Below the pieces are notes generated by a model. The model was not told the DNA's origin. It saw only the letters and a program-made list of their open reading frames with translations, and searched no databases. Position numbers and translations under genes: made by a program. From Trueperella pyogenes (lineage in GTDB: Bacteria > Actinomycetota > Actinomycetes > Actinomycetales > Actinomycetaceae), in assembly GCF_900460345.1 (NCBI RefSeq), contig NZ_UHHW01000002.1:2046001-2110000 (forward strand): a stretch of 64,000 nucleotides of DNA. Direction: 5' to 3'. Positions 44,297 to 54,074 of this stretch are shown here, piece by piece (positions within the stretch are counted from its first letter, which is position 1; the number at the start of each line of letters is the position of its first letter).

Positions 44297-45538
44297 TTAT
44301 CGCGGTTTGTGCGCAACGTCCCAGATATGCATTCTGCTCGAAACGTCGTGCTTCAGCCCTTTAACTCGGATGTCTTTCACAATTTTTCCAGTAGTCTTGT
44401 CAATATCTACGATTCGCGGCTGACCGAAGGGGTCTGCGGTGTCCTCAACTAGCACAGTCGCGATGTGGTCATCGGAAGAAAAGTGATAAAGCCTTTCCGA
44501 ACCGATTTGATGCTGCTCTATCTTAAGTTCGTCGCTAAGCACCGTTGTTTGCCCTGTCTCGACGTCGGTGCGATAAAGAACGCCGTTACCGCTAAGCCAC
44601 ACGAAGTTGCCCACGTGATCCAGTGAGTGTGCGTCAAATACGGAGTATCCAGCGTCATCCGGAGATAGCCCTAGACTCGCCCCATCTGCCGTCGTGAGCG
44701 GCAACCAATCTAATTCGCCGGTTCTGACATCGACAGCGACAAGCCCAAAAGTATAATCATCACCTCCCAAAGTACGCCGCATGTACGGAGCTAGGCGTTC
44801 ATCTCCTGGGGCTTGTGCGCCGTGGTCAAGATGGAAATGCCCTAAAAAATAAATCTTACCTTCGGCGCAGGGAGAATCGTTGGCGATGTATGAAAACTCT
44901 GAAAACGGCACTTTATGTGTACCCACGTGGACGTGTTCGACTGCACCATCTTTGACGATCTGGTCGAAGATGAAACGTGCTTCGCCATCCTCCGGAGTCC
45001 TCGAGTAGGCACCATAAACGTCGTCGCCACAGGCTGAAATCATGGGGTAGAAGCCCACTGTGGTTAACGTGTGATGCTCGCTTGAGTCAGGTCGGGAAAC
45101 CACAATATCTTCTCGATACCCGTCCTCGTGAAAGCCCCCGTTATAGACCCCGATTCGAGTCGCGCCATCGCTAAGAGTAACGAGGCCGTTCATAAGCCTG
45201 ATTCGATCTTGTTTAACCACCGTGTGACCTCGCGGCGTGATCCAATGGTCACCCTCGGTATCAGCAAAATTGATCCCGTGTTCACTCCACGAGATCTTTC
45301 CCGCATCCATACCAGAATGGTCGATGAGGTCATAGGTGCCGTCGCCGCGAACTAAAGCAACGTGCCCGCTGAAACTGCGCGGGAAAAAACTCCTATTTCT
45401 AGAGTTACTTATAAAAATCGCCCACTCGTAAGCCTCAACGTTGAGCTCCCGATCAGCTTCATTTGCGCATCCACTCAACAGCGTGGTTGCGACGGCCAAG
45501 GCCAGCGCAACCACGCGTGTCTTTATGCAACCCTTCAT
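44297..45538 (-). CDS. Secreted lipoprotein of unknown function
   Basis: 413 residues from ATG 45538. Signal peptide KGCIKTRVVALALAVATTLL, then the lipobox LLSGC with cysteine near residue 23. The mature part has repeated beta-strand blocks with aspartate- and glycine-rich turns (GLVAVDVRTGELDWL, GVLYRTDVETGQTTVL, IVDIDKTTGKIVKDI), as in beta-propeller proteins. No catalytic motif was recognised. Confidence 0.75.
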   Translation of the reverse strand: MKGCIKTRVVALALAVATTLLSGCANEADRELNVEAYEWAIFISNSRNRSFFPRSFSGHVALVRGDGTYDLIDHSGMDAGKISWSEHGINFADTEGDHWITPRGHTVVKQDRIRLMNGLVTLSDGATRIGVYNGGFHEDGYREDIVVSRPDSSEHHTLTTVGFYPMISACGDDVYGAYSRTPEDGEARFIFDQIVKDGAVEHVHVGTHKVPFSEFSYIANDSPCAEGKIYFLGHFHLDHGAQAPGDERLAPYMRRTLGGDDYTFGLVAVDVRTGELDWLPLTTADGASLGLSPDDAGYSVFDAHSLDHVGNFVWLSGNGVLYRTDVETGQTTVLSDELKIEQHQIGSERLYHFSSDDHIATVLVEDTADPFGQPRIVDIDKTTGKIVKDIRVKGLKHDVSSRMHIWDVAHKPR

Positions 45539-45866
45539 CGCGACCTTAGAACCTTTGGTAGGCGGCACTTCCACGCAAAACGCCGTTGTTATTCGTGTAT
45601 GAATTCGAAAATCAAAGAACCGGCGATCTATCTAAAAAGCTAACCGCTACGCAATGTCACGCTGGCACCTTTGTAAAAACAATCGTGACGAAAACTCTAG
45701 AAGACATCTACAGGCTAAAGTCCCGGCCTTTACACGGCCAATCAGCGACACCGGGCGGAGAGAGCATCAGCCAGCATCAGGTTGTGGGAACACAACTCTT
45801 GAGGATCAACAGTAGGCGGTTCAACGTTAGTGTAACCGTGCCTTACTCATGTGAAATTGGGCGACA
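45539..45866. other. Intergenic stretch, no gene recognised
   Basis: It must hold the promoter of the lipoprotein gene. A plus-strand frame from 45586 is antisense to the GH16 anchor region and shows no coding signature. Confidence 0.5.
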
Positions 45867-45894
45867 TGGAGCCCCGACCGACGTCGGGGCTCCA
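45867..45894 (-). terminator. Terminator hairpin after the GH16 gene
   Basis: TGGAGCCCCGAC and GTCGGGGCTCCA pair perfectly around a four-base loop, 24 bases beyond the TAA that ends the full-length GH16 frame. Its distance from that TAA supports 45918 as the ancestral gene end. Confidence 0.7.
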
Positions 45895-45917
45895 CCTCTT
45901 TATCAGGATTGGGTGCG

Positions 45918-46181
45918 TTATCTATCTCGGGCGCGGCGCCTCATCAAAAGACCCACTCCGAGAAGGCCAGCCGACAGCACAGCTAGCGAGACGACGGCCG
46001 CTCCAGTATGGGCCAAATTCCGTCCAGCCGGGGCCGGTGCAGAGGCCACTATCGTACCGGGGTTCTCCGCCGCGGCATTTTCGACCTGCACGACGACCGG
46101 GGCAGACGGTTTCGGTGTGGCTGGTGTTAGCTCGGTCCACGGAACCGAAGACTTGGTCGGCTTTGCCGGAGTCAGCTCAGT
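45918..46181 (-). pseudogene. Severed LAxTG cell-wall anchor of the GH16 protein
   Basis: This is in frame with the GH16 gene and directly follows its TGA (46184-46182). It has a Pro/Thr-rich linker (KPTKSSVPWTELTPATPKP), the sortase motif LAHTG near codon 901, a hydrophobic segment (AAVVSLAVLSAGLLGVGLLM) and the basic tail RRRARDR before TAA. LAxTG is the class E sortase signal of high-GC Gram-positives. WTELTPA occurs after the linker, and TELTPA follows the TGA, so the TGA probably replaced TGG (Trp). Confidence 0.85.
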
Positions 46182-48710
46182 TCAATCAACCGCATGCTTC
46201 TTTTGAAGGAACGTGACCTTGGCCAGCTGGACATCTTCCGAAACCACCGGGACGTCCTTGCCACCGTGCTTGTAGGTAACGCCGGCCACCTTCGGGAACA
46301 CGATCTTCACATACGCGGCATCCGCCGGCAGGCCGCGCACGTACATGGTGTGGCGCGCGTAGGCGGGCGAGGGCTCGACGAAATTGTTGTGAACTTTCAG
46401 CTCGTGCGCGGCCCATTTTTCGCCGTCTGTGGAGGTCATGACCGTGAAGTCGAGCTTGCCCGTTAGCGCAGACCGGATCGACTTTCCTTCCATCTCATTA
46501 TTCTTCATGTTCTTTACCGGCTTGTCAGGAACAGTCTTGTAGTACGTCGTCAGCCGCACTTCGTTGAGCCCATTCGCCTTGTAGACGATTTCGCCGGGCT
46601 TGTCCGCAGAAATGAGGCGCGAATCCTCGTAGCGCGGTTGTCCGCCGTAGAAGAAGTAATTCTTATTGTCGGCAGGCCCTTCGCCGTCCGTTTTGGCAAT
46701 CACGTTGTCTTGGCTGACGGGTGAGAGGCGGTAGATGCCATCTGCGGGACGGTTCTGCTCGAGGTCGTCGAAGCGGACGCGATCCTGGTCAGCCTTCTGG
46801 TACACGCGCACCCAGTCCACCAGGAAGTCCGAGTCCTGCTTGGTCCAGCGCTTCGTCGTGTCGACGGGACCGACCCATCCGTCGCCGACCTGGGTCTCCA
46901 GAATCGGGAACATCGGCAACGAATGAAGGGAATCGCAGCTCTCTGCACAGTCACGTTTGGTCGTGAAACGTTCCTTGCCGTCAATGAACCAGGTAATCTT
47001 CTCCGGGCTCCATTCGACCTCGTAGACGTGGAACTTCTGCGACCAGGCCTCGTAAATGCTGGCATTCCTAGAATCACTGCCCTTATCGTATCCCCACACC
47101 CCGAAGTGATTGGTCATGTATGCAGTCCACGGCTCCTGGCCGAGGTACTCGAGCACGTCGATCTCGTCGTGTCCCGTCTCGTCCTGAGCCAGCATCCAGA
47201 TGGCCGGCCAAATGCCCTGGGAGTCGTTCACCTTCGCACGCACGGCCATGCGCCCGTGCTTAAAGGAGTACTTGTTCTTGGACTCAAGGCGCCCCGAGGA
47301 CCACGTCTGCTTATCGTTCAACGGCTGACCTGGGTAAGGATCCCAGCCCACCGCCTTTTTCAGGGCTTCCTTAGTGCCGTAATTCTTCGAGTTGATGGCG
47401 AGGTAGCCGTTGTCCTTATCGCCTTCCAGGCCTTTCTTAATGCCGACTGCTCCGCGGTTGTAGATCGCGCCGTGGTTGGCCATACCGTCGATGATGTTCC
47501 ACTTAGACTCATCGATCTTCGGACCGTTGAACTCGTCGGCCCACACGAGGGTGTCGTATTTAGACTTCGGGGCGACGTACGCGGCGTCGGTCTCGTCGTA
47601 GGAATCCCCACTCGCCTGAATCTCCACCTCCGAGTACTTCACCGGGCTGTCGTTATTCTTCTTGACGACGAACCGAACCGTCGAGCCCTTCTGATTCCCC
47701 GGGATCTGGATGTCGATCGGTCCTTCGACCTTATGTTTAGAAACCGTATACACGGGCGCCGGAGACTGTTCTGGGAGGCCAGTGTTCTTTGAGATCTTGG
47801 TCGACGGGCCATTGAGCACATATGCCTTGATCGAGTCGTAGGTGCCCGGCTCGAGGCCGAGCTTGATCGACTTCATGTCGTAGGTGTTCTTGAACTCGAA
47901 CTGAAGCCAGTTCTCGCCAGGGGTGTTGTGGACTGCGAAGTTCTCATCCCATTTGCCGTCCGTGATGGCTTCGATGTTGGTGGGAGTCAACCCCCAGACA
48001 TACGGCACCTTACCGAGAGCGATGTTGCGCGGAGCCGCCTGCTTCGCCTCGTCCTCCGTCGCCGTCGCCATCACTTCAATCTCGCGGAAGCGCACCTTGT
48101 TCGACATGCCCTTCCAGGCACTTGAAGTGGACTCGATGTAGTGTCCGCGCTGCCATACGCGCACGTACTGGCCGGTCACGGCTGTCGGCACAGGGATGAC
48201 CTGAGGTTCGCCCTTCTTCTCCTTGGTCTCTTTGAAGTCAGCAACACCCGAATCGAAGACGACCTTTTCGAACTGATCGTCGGTAGCAATCTGTACCCGC
48301 ACGTTCTTGAAAGTGGAAATCGACGTCGCGTACTGGTTGTGGTACAGGCGCACCTCGCGGATCTCCCGCGGCGCGTCCAGGCCATACTGAAGGTAGACGT
48401 CCTGCCATGTATCCCAGCCATTGTCCTTGAGCTTGCTATCCTCTTTCCCGGCGGCAATCTCGGTCACGCCGCTCTCGTCACCCTTATAGGCGGTTGAGCC
48501 GTCCGTGGCCTCGGCTTCCCCCTTTAGCGTATCGGGCACGTTCGTCGTCGGGATCTTACCCTTGAGCACGTTGGTCGTGACGGCGTTGTCCGCAGCCGCC
48601 ACCGGCGCATCTACTGCTGGCGCGGCCACGGCGGTCTGCGCCGCCACGACGCCGTTGCCAAAAACGAGTGCAGCTAACGCGACCGTAGCTGTCACTTTGG
48701 ATATCTTCAT
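46182..48710 (-). CDS. Secreted GH16 endo-glycosidase with carbohydrate-binding domains
   Basis: 842 residues to the TGA. A signal peptide (to about residue 30, ending AVAAP) is followed by two beta-sandwich domains of the F5/8 C or CBM32 type (about 75-215 and 225-370). The GH16 catalytic domain (about 385-650) starts at DTLVWADEFNGPKIDESKW. The catalytic ExDxxE is in DEIDVLEYLG near residue 520, preceded by GIWPAIWML. A C-terminal discoidin-like domain follows. GH16 enzymes cut beta-1,3/1,4-glucans or galactans. The substrate is unsettled. It lies downstream of the alpha-galactosidase/ABC operon, separated by a hairpin. Confidence 0.92.
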   Translation of the reverse strand: MKISKVTATVALAALVFGNGVVAAQTAVAAPAVDAPVAAADNAVTTNVLKGKIPTTNVPDTLKGEAEATDGSTAYKGDESGVTEIAAGKEDSKLKDNGWDTWQDVYLQYGLDAPREIREVRLYHNQYATSISTFKNVRVQIATDDQFEKVVFDSGVADFKETKEKKGEPQVIPVPTAVTGQYVRVWQRGHYIESTSSAWKGMSNKVRFREIEVMATATEDEAKQAAPRNIALGKVPYVWGLTPTNIEAITDGKWDENFAVHNTPGENWLQFEFKNTYDMKSIKLGLEPGTYDSIKAYVLNGPSTKISKNTGLPEQSPAPVYTVSKHKVEGPIDIQIPGNQKGSTVRFVVKKNNDSPVKYSEVEIQASGDSYDETDAAYVAPKSKYDTLVWADEFNGPKIDESKWNIIDGMANHGAIYNRGAVGIKKGLEGDKDNGYLAINSKNYGTKEALKKAVGWDPYPGQPLNDKQTWSSGRLESKNKYSFKHGRMAVRAKVNDSQGIWPAIWMLAQDETGHDEIDVLEYLGQEPWTAYMTNHFGVWGYDKGSDSRNASIYEAWSQKFHVYEVEWSPEKITWFIDGKERFTTKRDCAESCDSLHSLPMFPILETQVGDGWVGPVDTTKRWTKQDSDFLVDWVRVYQKADQDRVRFDDLEQNRPADGIYRLSPVSQDNVIAKTDGEGPADNKNYFFYGGQPRYEDSRLISADKPGEIVYKANGLNEVRLTTYYKTVPDKPVKNMKNNEMEGKSIRSALTGKLDFTVMTSTDGEKWAAHELKVHNNFVEPSPAYARHTMYVRGLPADAAYVKIVFPKVAGVTYKHGGKDVPVVSEDVQLAKVTFLQKKHAVD

Positions 48711-48785
48711 TGATACTCCTTTTCTTCCATACAGGCATCCTGCCTTCGATCGCTGACGCGGGGCCTTGGCAGAGCCTAGATAGCG

Positions 48786-48818
48786 GTGGGGCGGCTAAGT
48801 TTTCCTTAACCGCCCCAC
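48786..48818 (-). terminator. Hairpin between permease and GH16 genes
   Basis: GTGGGGCGG pairs with CCGCCCCAC, with TAAG/CTTA continuing the stem. It lies 13 bases past the permease stop, so it ends or attenuates the importer transcript before the GH16 gene. Confidence 0.65.
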
Positions 48819-48830
48819 ACCAGGTTTCCC

Positions 48831-49685
48831 CTACTTCACCGCACCCGATGTAATACCCGAGATGATCTTCTTTTGGAAGACCACGAAGATCGTCACCAAC
48901 GGAATGCTCATCACCAGCACGTAGGCGAAGATGAGATGCCAATTGTTGAGCGCGATTCCCGAGCTTGCAATGGTGTAGAGGTTCAACGGCAGCGTGTCCA
49001 CACGCCCGCCGATGACGAAGAACGCGTAGAAAATGTCATTCCACACGTAGAGACTGATGAGGATCGTCGCCGTCGAAAGCACCGGCTTGAGCAACGGCAA
49101 GATCAACCTAAAGAAGATCTGCACCGGGCCCGCGCCGTCAATGCGGGCGGCTTCCTCAAGCGAGGGCGGGATCGTGCGCACGAATCCCGTCACGAAAAAG
49201 ATGACAGTGGACATGTACATCCCCACATAGGTGGCGATCATGCCGATCGGTAATCCGGCGAGTCCCAGCTGACGCAAGAGCAGAACCAACGTCACCACAG
49301 CTGGCGGGAGCACAATGCCCGATATTCCAATCGCATAAAGTGCGGCCGACATCTTGCCGCCCCTGCGCGCCAACACCCACGCGGCCATCGAGCCCAAGAC
49401 GAGCACGAGGAAGACCGAGGGCAAGAGCAGCATGAGAGAACCGATAAACGCCCAGCCGACGTCGGCCTGCACCCACACCTCGCGCAGGTTCTCCCACAGC
49501 TGCCAGCTCGTGGGCAGGCCCAGGCTCAGCTCGGCGGCCTCGGCCTGGTTCTTGCCGGCGTTGACCACCAGCGTCCACAACGGCACGCCGATGAGGATTA
49601 CCGCGAGGACGACGGCGATCACCGGCTGAACCACGCGCCACACAGCCACAGAACGCTCCCGTGGCACACGCTCGTGCTTCGTCAT
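48831..49685 (-). CDS. ABC sugar transporter permease, MalG type
   Basis: 284 residues with six transmembrane helices. The EAA loop EEAARIDGAGPVQIFFRLILP near residue 185 (21 residues long, here shown with its first 20 plus P) docks the ATPase. Start ATG 49685 overlaps the stop of the partner permease (ATGA). No ATPase gene lies in this cluster, so a shared MsiK-type ATPase encoded elsewhere is likely, as is common in actinobacteria. Confidence 0.93.
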   Translation of the reverse strand: MTKHERVPRERSVAVWRVVQPVIAVVLAVILIGVPLWTLVVNAGKNQAEAAELSLGLPTSWQLWENLREVWVQADVGWAFIGSLMLLLPSVFLVLVLGSMAAWVLARRGGKMSAALYAIGISGIVLPPAVVTLVLLLRQLGLAGLPIGMIATYVGMYMSTVIFFVTGFVRTIPPSLEEAARIDGAGPVQIFFRLILPLLKPVLSTATILISLYVWNDIFYAFFVIGGRVDTLPLNLYTIASSGIALNNWHLIFAYVLVMSIPLVTIFVVFQKKIISGITSGAVK

Positions 49686-50587
49686 GACATTCTCCTTTCC
49701 CGACGCCGCAAAACCGCGATCAAGGGGAACGCAATGAACAACACGCTCAGGAACAGCACGAGGCTCATCGTGGTCGCCTGCGCGTACAGGCCCTGCCCGA
49801 AGGTGCGGAAGATGAACATGTTCAGCACCTCGGTCGACCCTCCGGGCCCGCCGCCCGTCGTCGCCGCGATGACGTCGAAGGAGTTCATCGAGCCCAGCAA
49901 GGCTGTGGCCACGTTGAACGTCACTGCGGGGGCGATGAGCGGAAGGCGGATCTTGGTAAAGACCTGCCATGGGCTGGCGCCGTCGATCTTGGCGGCCTCC
50001 AGCAGTTGCCCGTCGACCGTCTTCAGACCAGCGAGGTAGACGAGCATCGACAGCCCCATCCACTTCCACGAGTGGATGAGGATGAGCACGTAGAGGGTCC
50101 CTTGCGTGGAGCCCAACCACGAAATGGCCACCTCGTGACCGGCGAAGAAGGACAGTGCCTGGTTCAGGCCACCCGCCGTGTCGAGCAGGGCCTTCCAGAT
50201 GTAGCCTGCGGCGAGCGCGCTCATCACCACGGGGATGAAGAACAGCACGCGTACCGCGCGGTTGAGCAGCGTATCGCGTTCCAAAAGTAGCGCGAGCGCA
50301 AGGCCGAAGAAGTTCTGACAGATCGCAACACCAACCGCGTAAATGAGGGTGATCCGCAACGAGTTCAGCAGCGCGCCGTTGGCCAGCAACGTCTCAAAGT
50401 TGCGCAACCCCACGGGGTTGATCTCCGATTTGAAGCTGGACCAGTCCGTGGCGGCATAGACGAAGTTGTAGATCGTCGGCGTCAAGAAGAACAGCGCCAA
50501 CAACACGTACGCGGGTATGAGGAACCACCACGGGTGGGAGGCCCGGTAGGACCTCCCACGGGCAGCGATGGCGGATAGCGACGTCAT
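49682..50587 (-). CDS. ABC sugar transporter permease, MalF type
   Basis: 301 residues with six transmembrane helices. The EAA loop is LLEAAKIDGASPWQVFTKIR near residue 205. It starts two bases after the binding-protein stop. With the second permease and the lipoprotein it forms a CUT1-type oligosaccharide importer. The neighbouring alpha-galactosidase suggests alpha-galactosides as cargo. Confidence 0.93.
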   Translation of the reverse strand: MTSLSAIAARGRSYRASHPWWFLIPAYVLLALFFLTPTIYNFVYAATDWSSFKSEINPVGLRNFETLLANGALLNSLRITLIYAVGVAICQNFFGLALALLLERDTLLNRAVRVLFFIPVVMSALAAGYIWKALLDTAGGLNQALSFFAGHEVAISWLGSTQGTLYVLILIHSWKWMGLSMLVYLAGLKTVDGQLLEAAKIDGASPWQVFTKIRLPLIAPAVTFNVATALLGSMNSFDVIAATTGGGPGGSTEVLNMFIFRTFGQGLYAQATTMSLVLFLSVLFIAFPLIAVLRRRERRMS

Positions 50588-50589
50588 AT

Positions 50590-51918
50590 TTAGAAGCCCT
50601 TAGCTCCCATAGCGCGTGCCAGCTCCACAAACTGGGCCTGGGTGGCTTCGCCGACCTGTGCAGGGGTCTTGGTTCCTGCGATCATGTCGCCGAGGTTCTT
50701 GGCCAGGTCCGGGTTGGCGATAGCCTGCGCCTGCATGGAGCCGACCGAGCCCTTCAACGCGTCGTTCGCTTCGATGGCGGCCTGCGGAACGGACTTCGGA
50801 GTCTTGCCGTCCTTCATGATGGATACGGTGTTCTGAGAATCGATGAAGCTCTGGTAGCCCTTGGTCAGCCAGAAGGTCAGGAACTGGCGTGCGGCGGCCT
50901 CGCGCTTCTCGTCGCCGGTCTTGAAGGCGACGACGGCGTTGGTCTGCTCCGGATGGTTGGTGGCGCGGTTGCCTTTCTCGGAGATCGGGAAGAAGCCGAT
51001 CTTGTCGTTGAGGGTCTTCGCGTCGGTCAGCGAGGCCATGTTGGACAGCAGCGAGTTGGTGGCGATGGCCATGGCCGCCTTGCCGTCAAGCAGCGCACGA
51101 GCCTGCTGATCGAAGGTGCCGGTCTTGATGTCCTCGTTGTAGAGGCCTTCCTTAATCATCGAGGCGTACTTGTCGATAGCACCTTGGAGCGCCGGACCAG
51201 TGAAGCCATCCTCGTTCTTGTTGACCTTGTCCCACAGGCCATCCTTCGAGGCGTCGCCGACGAGGACCTGGACCGTCCACTGGGAGGCCCACCATTCGCC
51301 GCCCATCTCGTTGAGCGGGGTCTGGCCCTTGGCCTTGAGGTCACGGGCGAGGGTCAAGAGCTCGTCGAAGTTCTTCGGGATCTTGGCCCCGTTCTTCTCA
51401 AAGACCTCCTTGTTGTACCACACGCCCATCGTGGAGGGGGCGGAGACGAAGGCCGCGTAGCGCTTGCCGTCCAAAGTTCCGCCGTAGTCGAGGACGCCGT
51501 CGGCGTACTTCGACTCCCACGGCGCGCCGTCGAGCGGCAGCAGGTTCTCCTTGGCGTTGATCGGCAGCAGCATCGACGCCGTCGGCTGCCACATCGCCAG
51601 ATCCGGCTTGTCGCCGGTGGCGACCTTGGTCAACACGTTTTGCTCGTAGCCGTCAGGGATCGTGACGATTTCGACCTTGGCACCGGTGGCCTTCTCGAAC
51701 TCCTTGGCTACACCGGCCGGGATCTTGTTCGAGGACTGCGCAGCCCAGATCTTCAGGGTTGTGCCATCGAGCTTCGCGGTGGCCTCAGGCCACTTGGCGA
51801 CCTCGCTCGATCCGCTGCTGGGCTTGGCCTCGGGCTTCTTGCCTGCGCCAGGATCACTACAGGCGGCGAGCGTCACAGCGAGGACGCCCGCCAGAGCGAT
51901 GAGTTGTTTAGTTTTCAT
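50590..51918 (-). CDS. ABC sugar-binding lipoprotein
   Basis: 442 residues from ATG 51918, with GGGAGGAAAT upstream. Lipobox LAAC with cysteine near residue 20. The mature protein is a family 1 extracellular solute-binding protein (TTLKIWAAQSSNKIPAGVAK, then DLAMWQPTASMLLPINA). Its start overlaps the stop of the alpha-galactosidase gene (ATGA), so the two are translated together. Confidence 0.94.
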   Translation of the reverse strand: MKTKQLIALAGVLAVTLAACSDPGAGKKPEAKPSSGSSEVAKWPEATAKLDGTTLKIWAAQSSNKIPAGVAKEFEKATGAKVEIVTIPDGYEQNVLTKVATGDKPDLAMWQPTASMLLPINAKENLLPLDGAPWESKYADGVLDYGGTLDGKRYAAFVSAPSTMGVWYNKEVFEKNGAKIPKNFDELLTLARDLKAKGQTPLNEMGGEWWASQWTVQVLVGDASKDGLWDKVNKNEDGFTGPALQGAIDKYASMIKEGLYNEDIKTGTFDQQARALLDGKAAMAIATNSLLSNMASLTDAKTLNDKIGFFPISEKGNRATNHPEQTNAVVAFKTGDEKREAAARQFLTFWLTKGYQSFIDSQNTVSIMKDGKTPKSVPQAAIEANDALKGSVGSMQAQAIANPDLAKNLGDMIAGTKTPAQVGEATQAQFVELARAMGAKGF

Positions 51919-53999
51919 ATTTCCTCCCTTTCGCCCGGCATCTTTGCCGTGCAATTGTGCCGCCGGATTCGATAGACCCGTGCGGAGATTTCTTGGGCGG
52001 GAACCTTCATGAAGATTCCCGAAGCTGTGCTTTCCACGTCCCAGGTGGTGTCCTCGACGTTCTTCGGCGGGAACAGCTGCTCGCCCAGTTCCCAGCGCTT
52101 ATCTGTGATGCTCAGATCGGCGCTGCCCGACCGGTGCCAGACGAACAACAGGCCGTCCGCACCGGGGGCGGCGGGCAGCTGGGCGAGGGTGACCCATTCG
52201 CTATCCCACCCGGGCAAACCCGTGGGCCAAAGCGGATAGCGATCCGGCATCGAGTTCCGCTCGGCCTTGGCCAGCTTGACGGCCGCGGCCACGAGCTCGG
52301 CCTGTTGCAGCGACAATCTATCCAGGTGACCGCTGAGGTAGAGGCTGCCGGCCAGCGACGTCGTCAACGTCGACACCACCTCGCCGAGGGTCATCTCCGG
52401 CTGCGGAACACCCCAGTTGGCGGTTTGTTCCGGCAGTACGACGAGCGGGGCGCCCGCCGCGATGACCGGATACTGGGTCATGTCCTCCAGGTCTGAGGTG
52501 GACTGGAGGTGGGCGCTCGCCAGCAGCGCGTAATCGCTCGTCATCGCCCCAGAGGCACAGTTTTCGATGCGCAGATGCGGGAAACGCTGAGCCATGTCAG
52601 CCAACCAGGCGGCCCATGCGCGGCTGTGCTCGAGCAAGCCGTCTCCGGGGCTGTCCGCCCCCTCGTCAGGCCCGGTGCCGATGGAATAGTTGTCGTCCAC
52701 CTTGAGGTATTCGATACCGTATCCCACCATCCGGTCCAGGACGTCGGTCAGGTATGCCCGCGCTTCGGGCTTGCGCATGTCCAGGCGCATGCGGTCCTGC
52801 TCGACGATCGTCACCCCGGCGCGCTTCATACACAGCGGCTCGAGTTCGCCAGCCACCGGCGAGTTCACGCCCACCGCAAGCGGCTCGATCCACAGGCCGG
52901 GGGCCATGCCGTTATCCCGAATCATGTCCAAGACTGCCTCCAGGCCACCGTCAAAGCGGGTGGTCGAGGGCATCCACTGCCCGACGCTTGGCCACCAATC
53001 CGTGTCGCGTTCATCGGCGAACCAGCCGGCGTCGATACAAAAGACCTCAGCACCCGCACGTGCGGCAGCCGGAATGAGCGTGGAGAGTTTCGCCGAGTCC
53101 GGGTCCGCTTTGAGGGTGTTGAGGTAGTCATTGAAGACGACGGGGGCGATCAGCTTCGTCTCCCCTGTCTGTGCGCGCAGCGCGCGGCGATAGGCGGTCA
53201 TCTGGGCGACGGCGTCGTCCCACCCCGCGCGCGAATAGACGAGCGTGGCCGGCGGCGTCGTGAATTCTTCGCCCGGAGCCAGGACGCGCATCCACGAGTG
53301 CTGTAGGTCGGTCGGGCCGTAGAGCGCCAGGCCGAGGCTTTGGTGGCGGCGCGAGAGCTCGGCGGTCCAACCGCCGTTGTGCTCAATCTGCCAGCCGACG
53401 CACGGGCCAGCCGGATCCTCGACGTAGCCCGTAGGGGCGAACAGGCCCGCGGACCAGCCGCTTTCTGAGGCGAGCCGAAACGCGCCACGGGCGGAGTTGC
53501 CGTGCAGGTCGGAGCTGATATCCACGAGCAGATCGGCCAGCGGGCGGCGCTCCCAGCGGTTCTCGCACATCCACCCTGAACGGGCGTAACGCACGTGCAG
53601 ATCCGCGAATCGAGAAGCGGGCAGCACCGTGGCGGAGGTGATGGAGACGGCCGTAAGGTGAACGGGACTTGCGGAGGTGTTGCGGATCGTCGTCGTGAAC
53701 CGCAGGGCGTTTACGCCTTGCGGCGAAGTGATCTGTACGTCCGCCGCCAACCCGGTAATTTCGTCGCGTTGATGGACTGTCCAGCCCATCCACCCTGGGG
53801 GTAGCTCGGCCGTCTCCACGTTGATCGGGCGAAGGTCGCTGCCCACACGAGATTGCGTGAGGCGGTGGTCGACGAAAGCTCGCCCATGCTCAAGGGTGAA
53901 GCATTCGACGAGGACATTGGCGAAATTCGAGCTCGAACCCAACGCTAGGCCGACAGCACCCGCCTCAAGAGTGAGATGTGCCCATTGAGTCAGATCCAT
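51915..53999 (-). CDS. GH36 alpha-galactosidase
   Basis: 694 residues with no signal peptide, so it is cytoplasmic. The catalytic (beta/alpha)8 domain has FCIDAGWFADERDTDWWPSV, GLWIEPLAVGVNS, the nucleophile aspartate in EYLKVDDNYS near residue 440, and the acid/base region RIENCASGAMTSD near 490. It hydrolyses terminal alpha-galactose from imported oligosaccharides, feeding galactokinase. First gene of the operon, divergent from the LacI gene. The overlap with the binding-protein gene is four bases. Confidence 0.94.
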   Translation of the reverse strand: MDLTQWAHLTLEAGAVGLALGSSSNFANVLVECFTLEHGRAFVDHRLTQSRVGSDLRPINVETAELPPGWMGWTVHQRDEITGLAADVQITSPQGVNALRFTTTIRNTSASPVHLTAVSITSATVLPASRFADLHVRYARSGWMCENRWERRPLADLLVDISSDLHGNSARGAFRLASESGWSAGLFAPTGYVEDPAGPCVGWQIEHNGGWTAELSRRHQSLGLALYGPTDLQHSWMRVLAPGEEFTTPPATLVYSRAGWDDAVAQMTAYRRALRAQTGETKLIAPVVFNDYLNTLKADPDSAKLSTLIPAAARAGAEVFCIDAGWFADERDTDWWPSVGQWMPSTTRFDGGLEAVLDMIRDNGMAPGLWIEPLAVGVNSPVAGELEPLCMKRAGVTIVEQDRMRLDMRKPEARAYLTDVLDRMVGYGIEYLKVDDNYSIGTGPDEGADSPGDGLLEHSRAWAAWLADMAQRFPHLRIENCASGAMTSDYALLASAHLQSTSDLEDMTQYPVIAAGAPLVVLPEQTANWGVPQPEMTLGEVVSTLTTSLAGSLYLSGHLDRLSLQQAELVAAAVKLAKAERNSMPDRYPLWPTGLPGWDSEWVTLAQLPAAPGADGLLFVWHRSGSADLSITDKRWELGEQLFPPKNVEDTTWDVESTASGIFMKVPAQEISARVYRIRRHNCTAKMPGEREEI

Positions 54000-54074
54000 G
54001 TCGCGTCCTCGTTGTCGCTAAATGCTTGCCTTGGCACATAGACTAGGGTCGCCACGGCGCCGCTTCAAGACCCT

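Noticed and set aside
45586..46206. 206-residue plus-strand open frame after the lipoprotein gene
   Set aside because: It overlaps the severed LAxTG anchor on the opposite strand, which has convincing protein features; this frame has none and crosses a terminator hairpin.
46923..47792. 289-residue plus-strand open frame
   Set aside because: Antisense to the GH16 catalytic and binding domains, which are clearly coding on the other strand.
50953..51975. 340-residue plus-strand open frame
   Set aside because: Antisense to the sugar-binding lipoprotein gene; no family signature.
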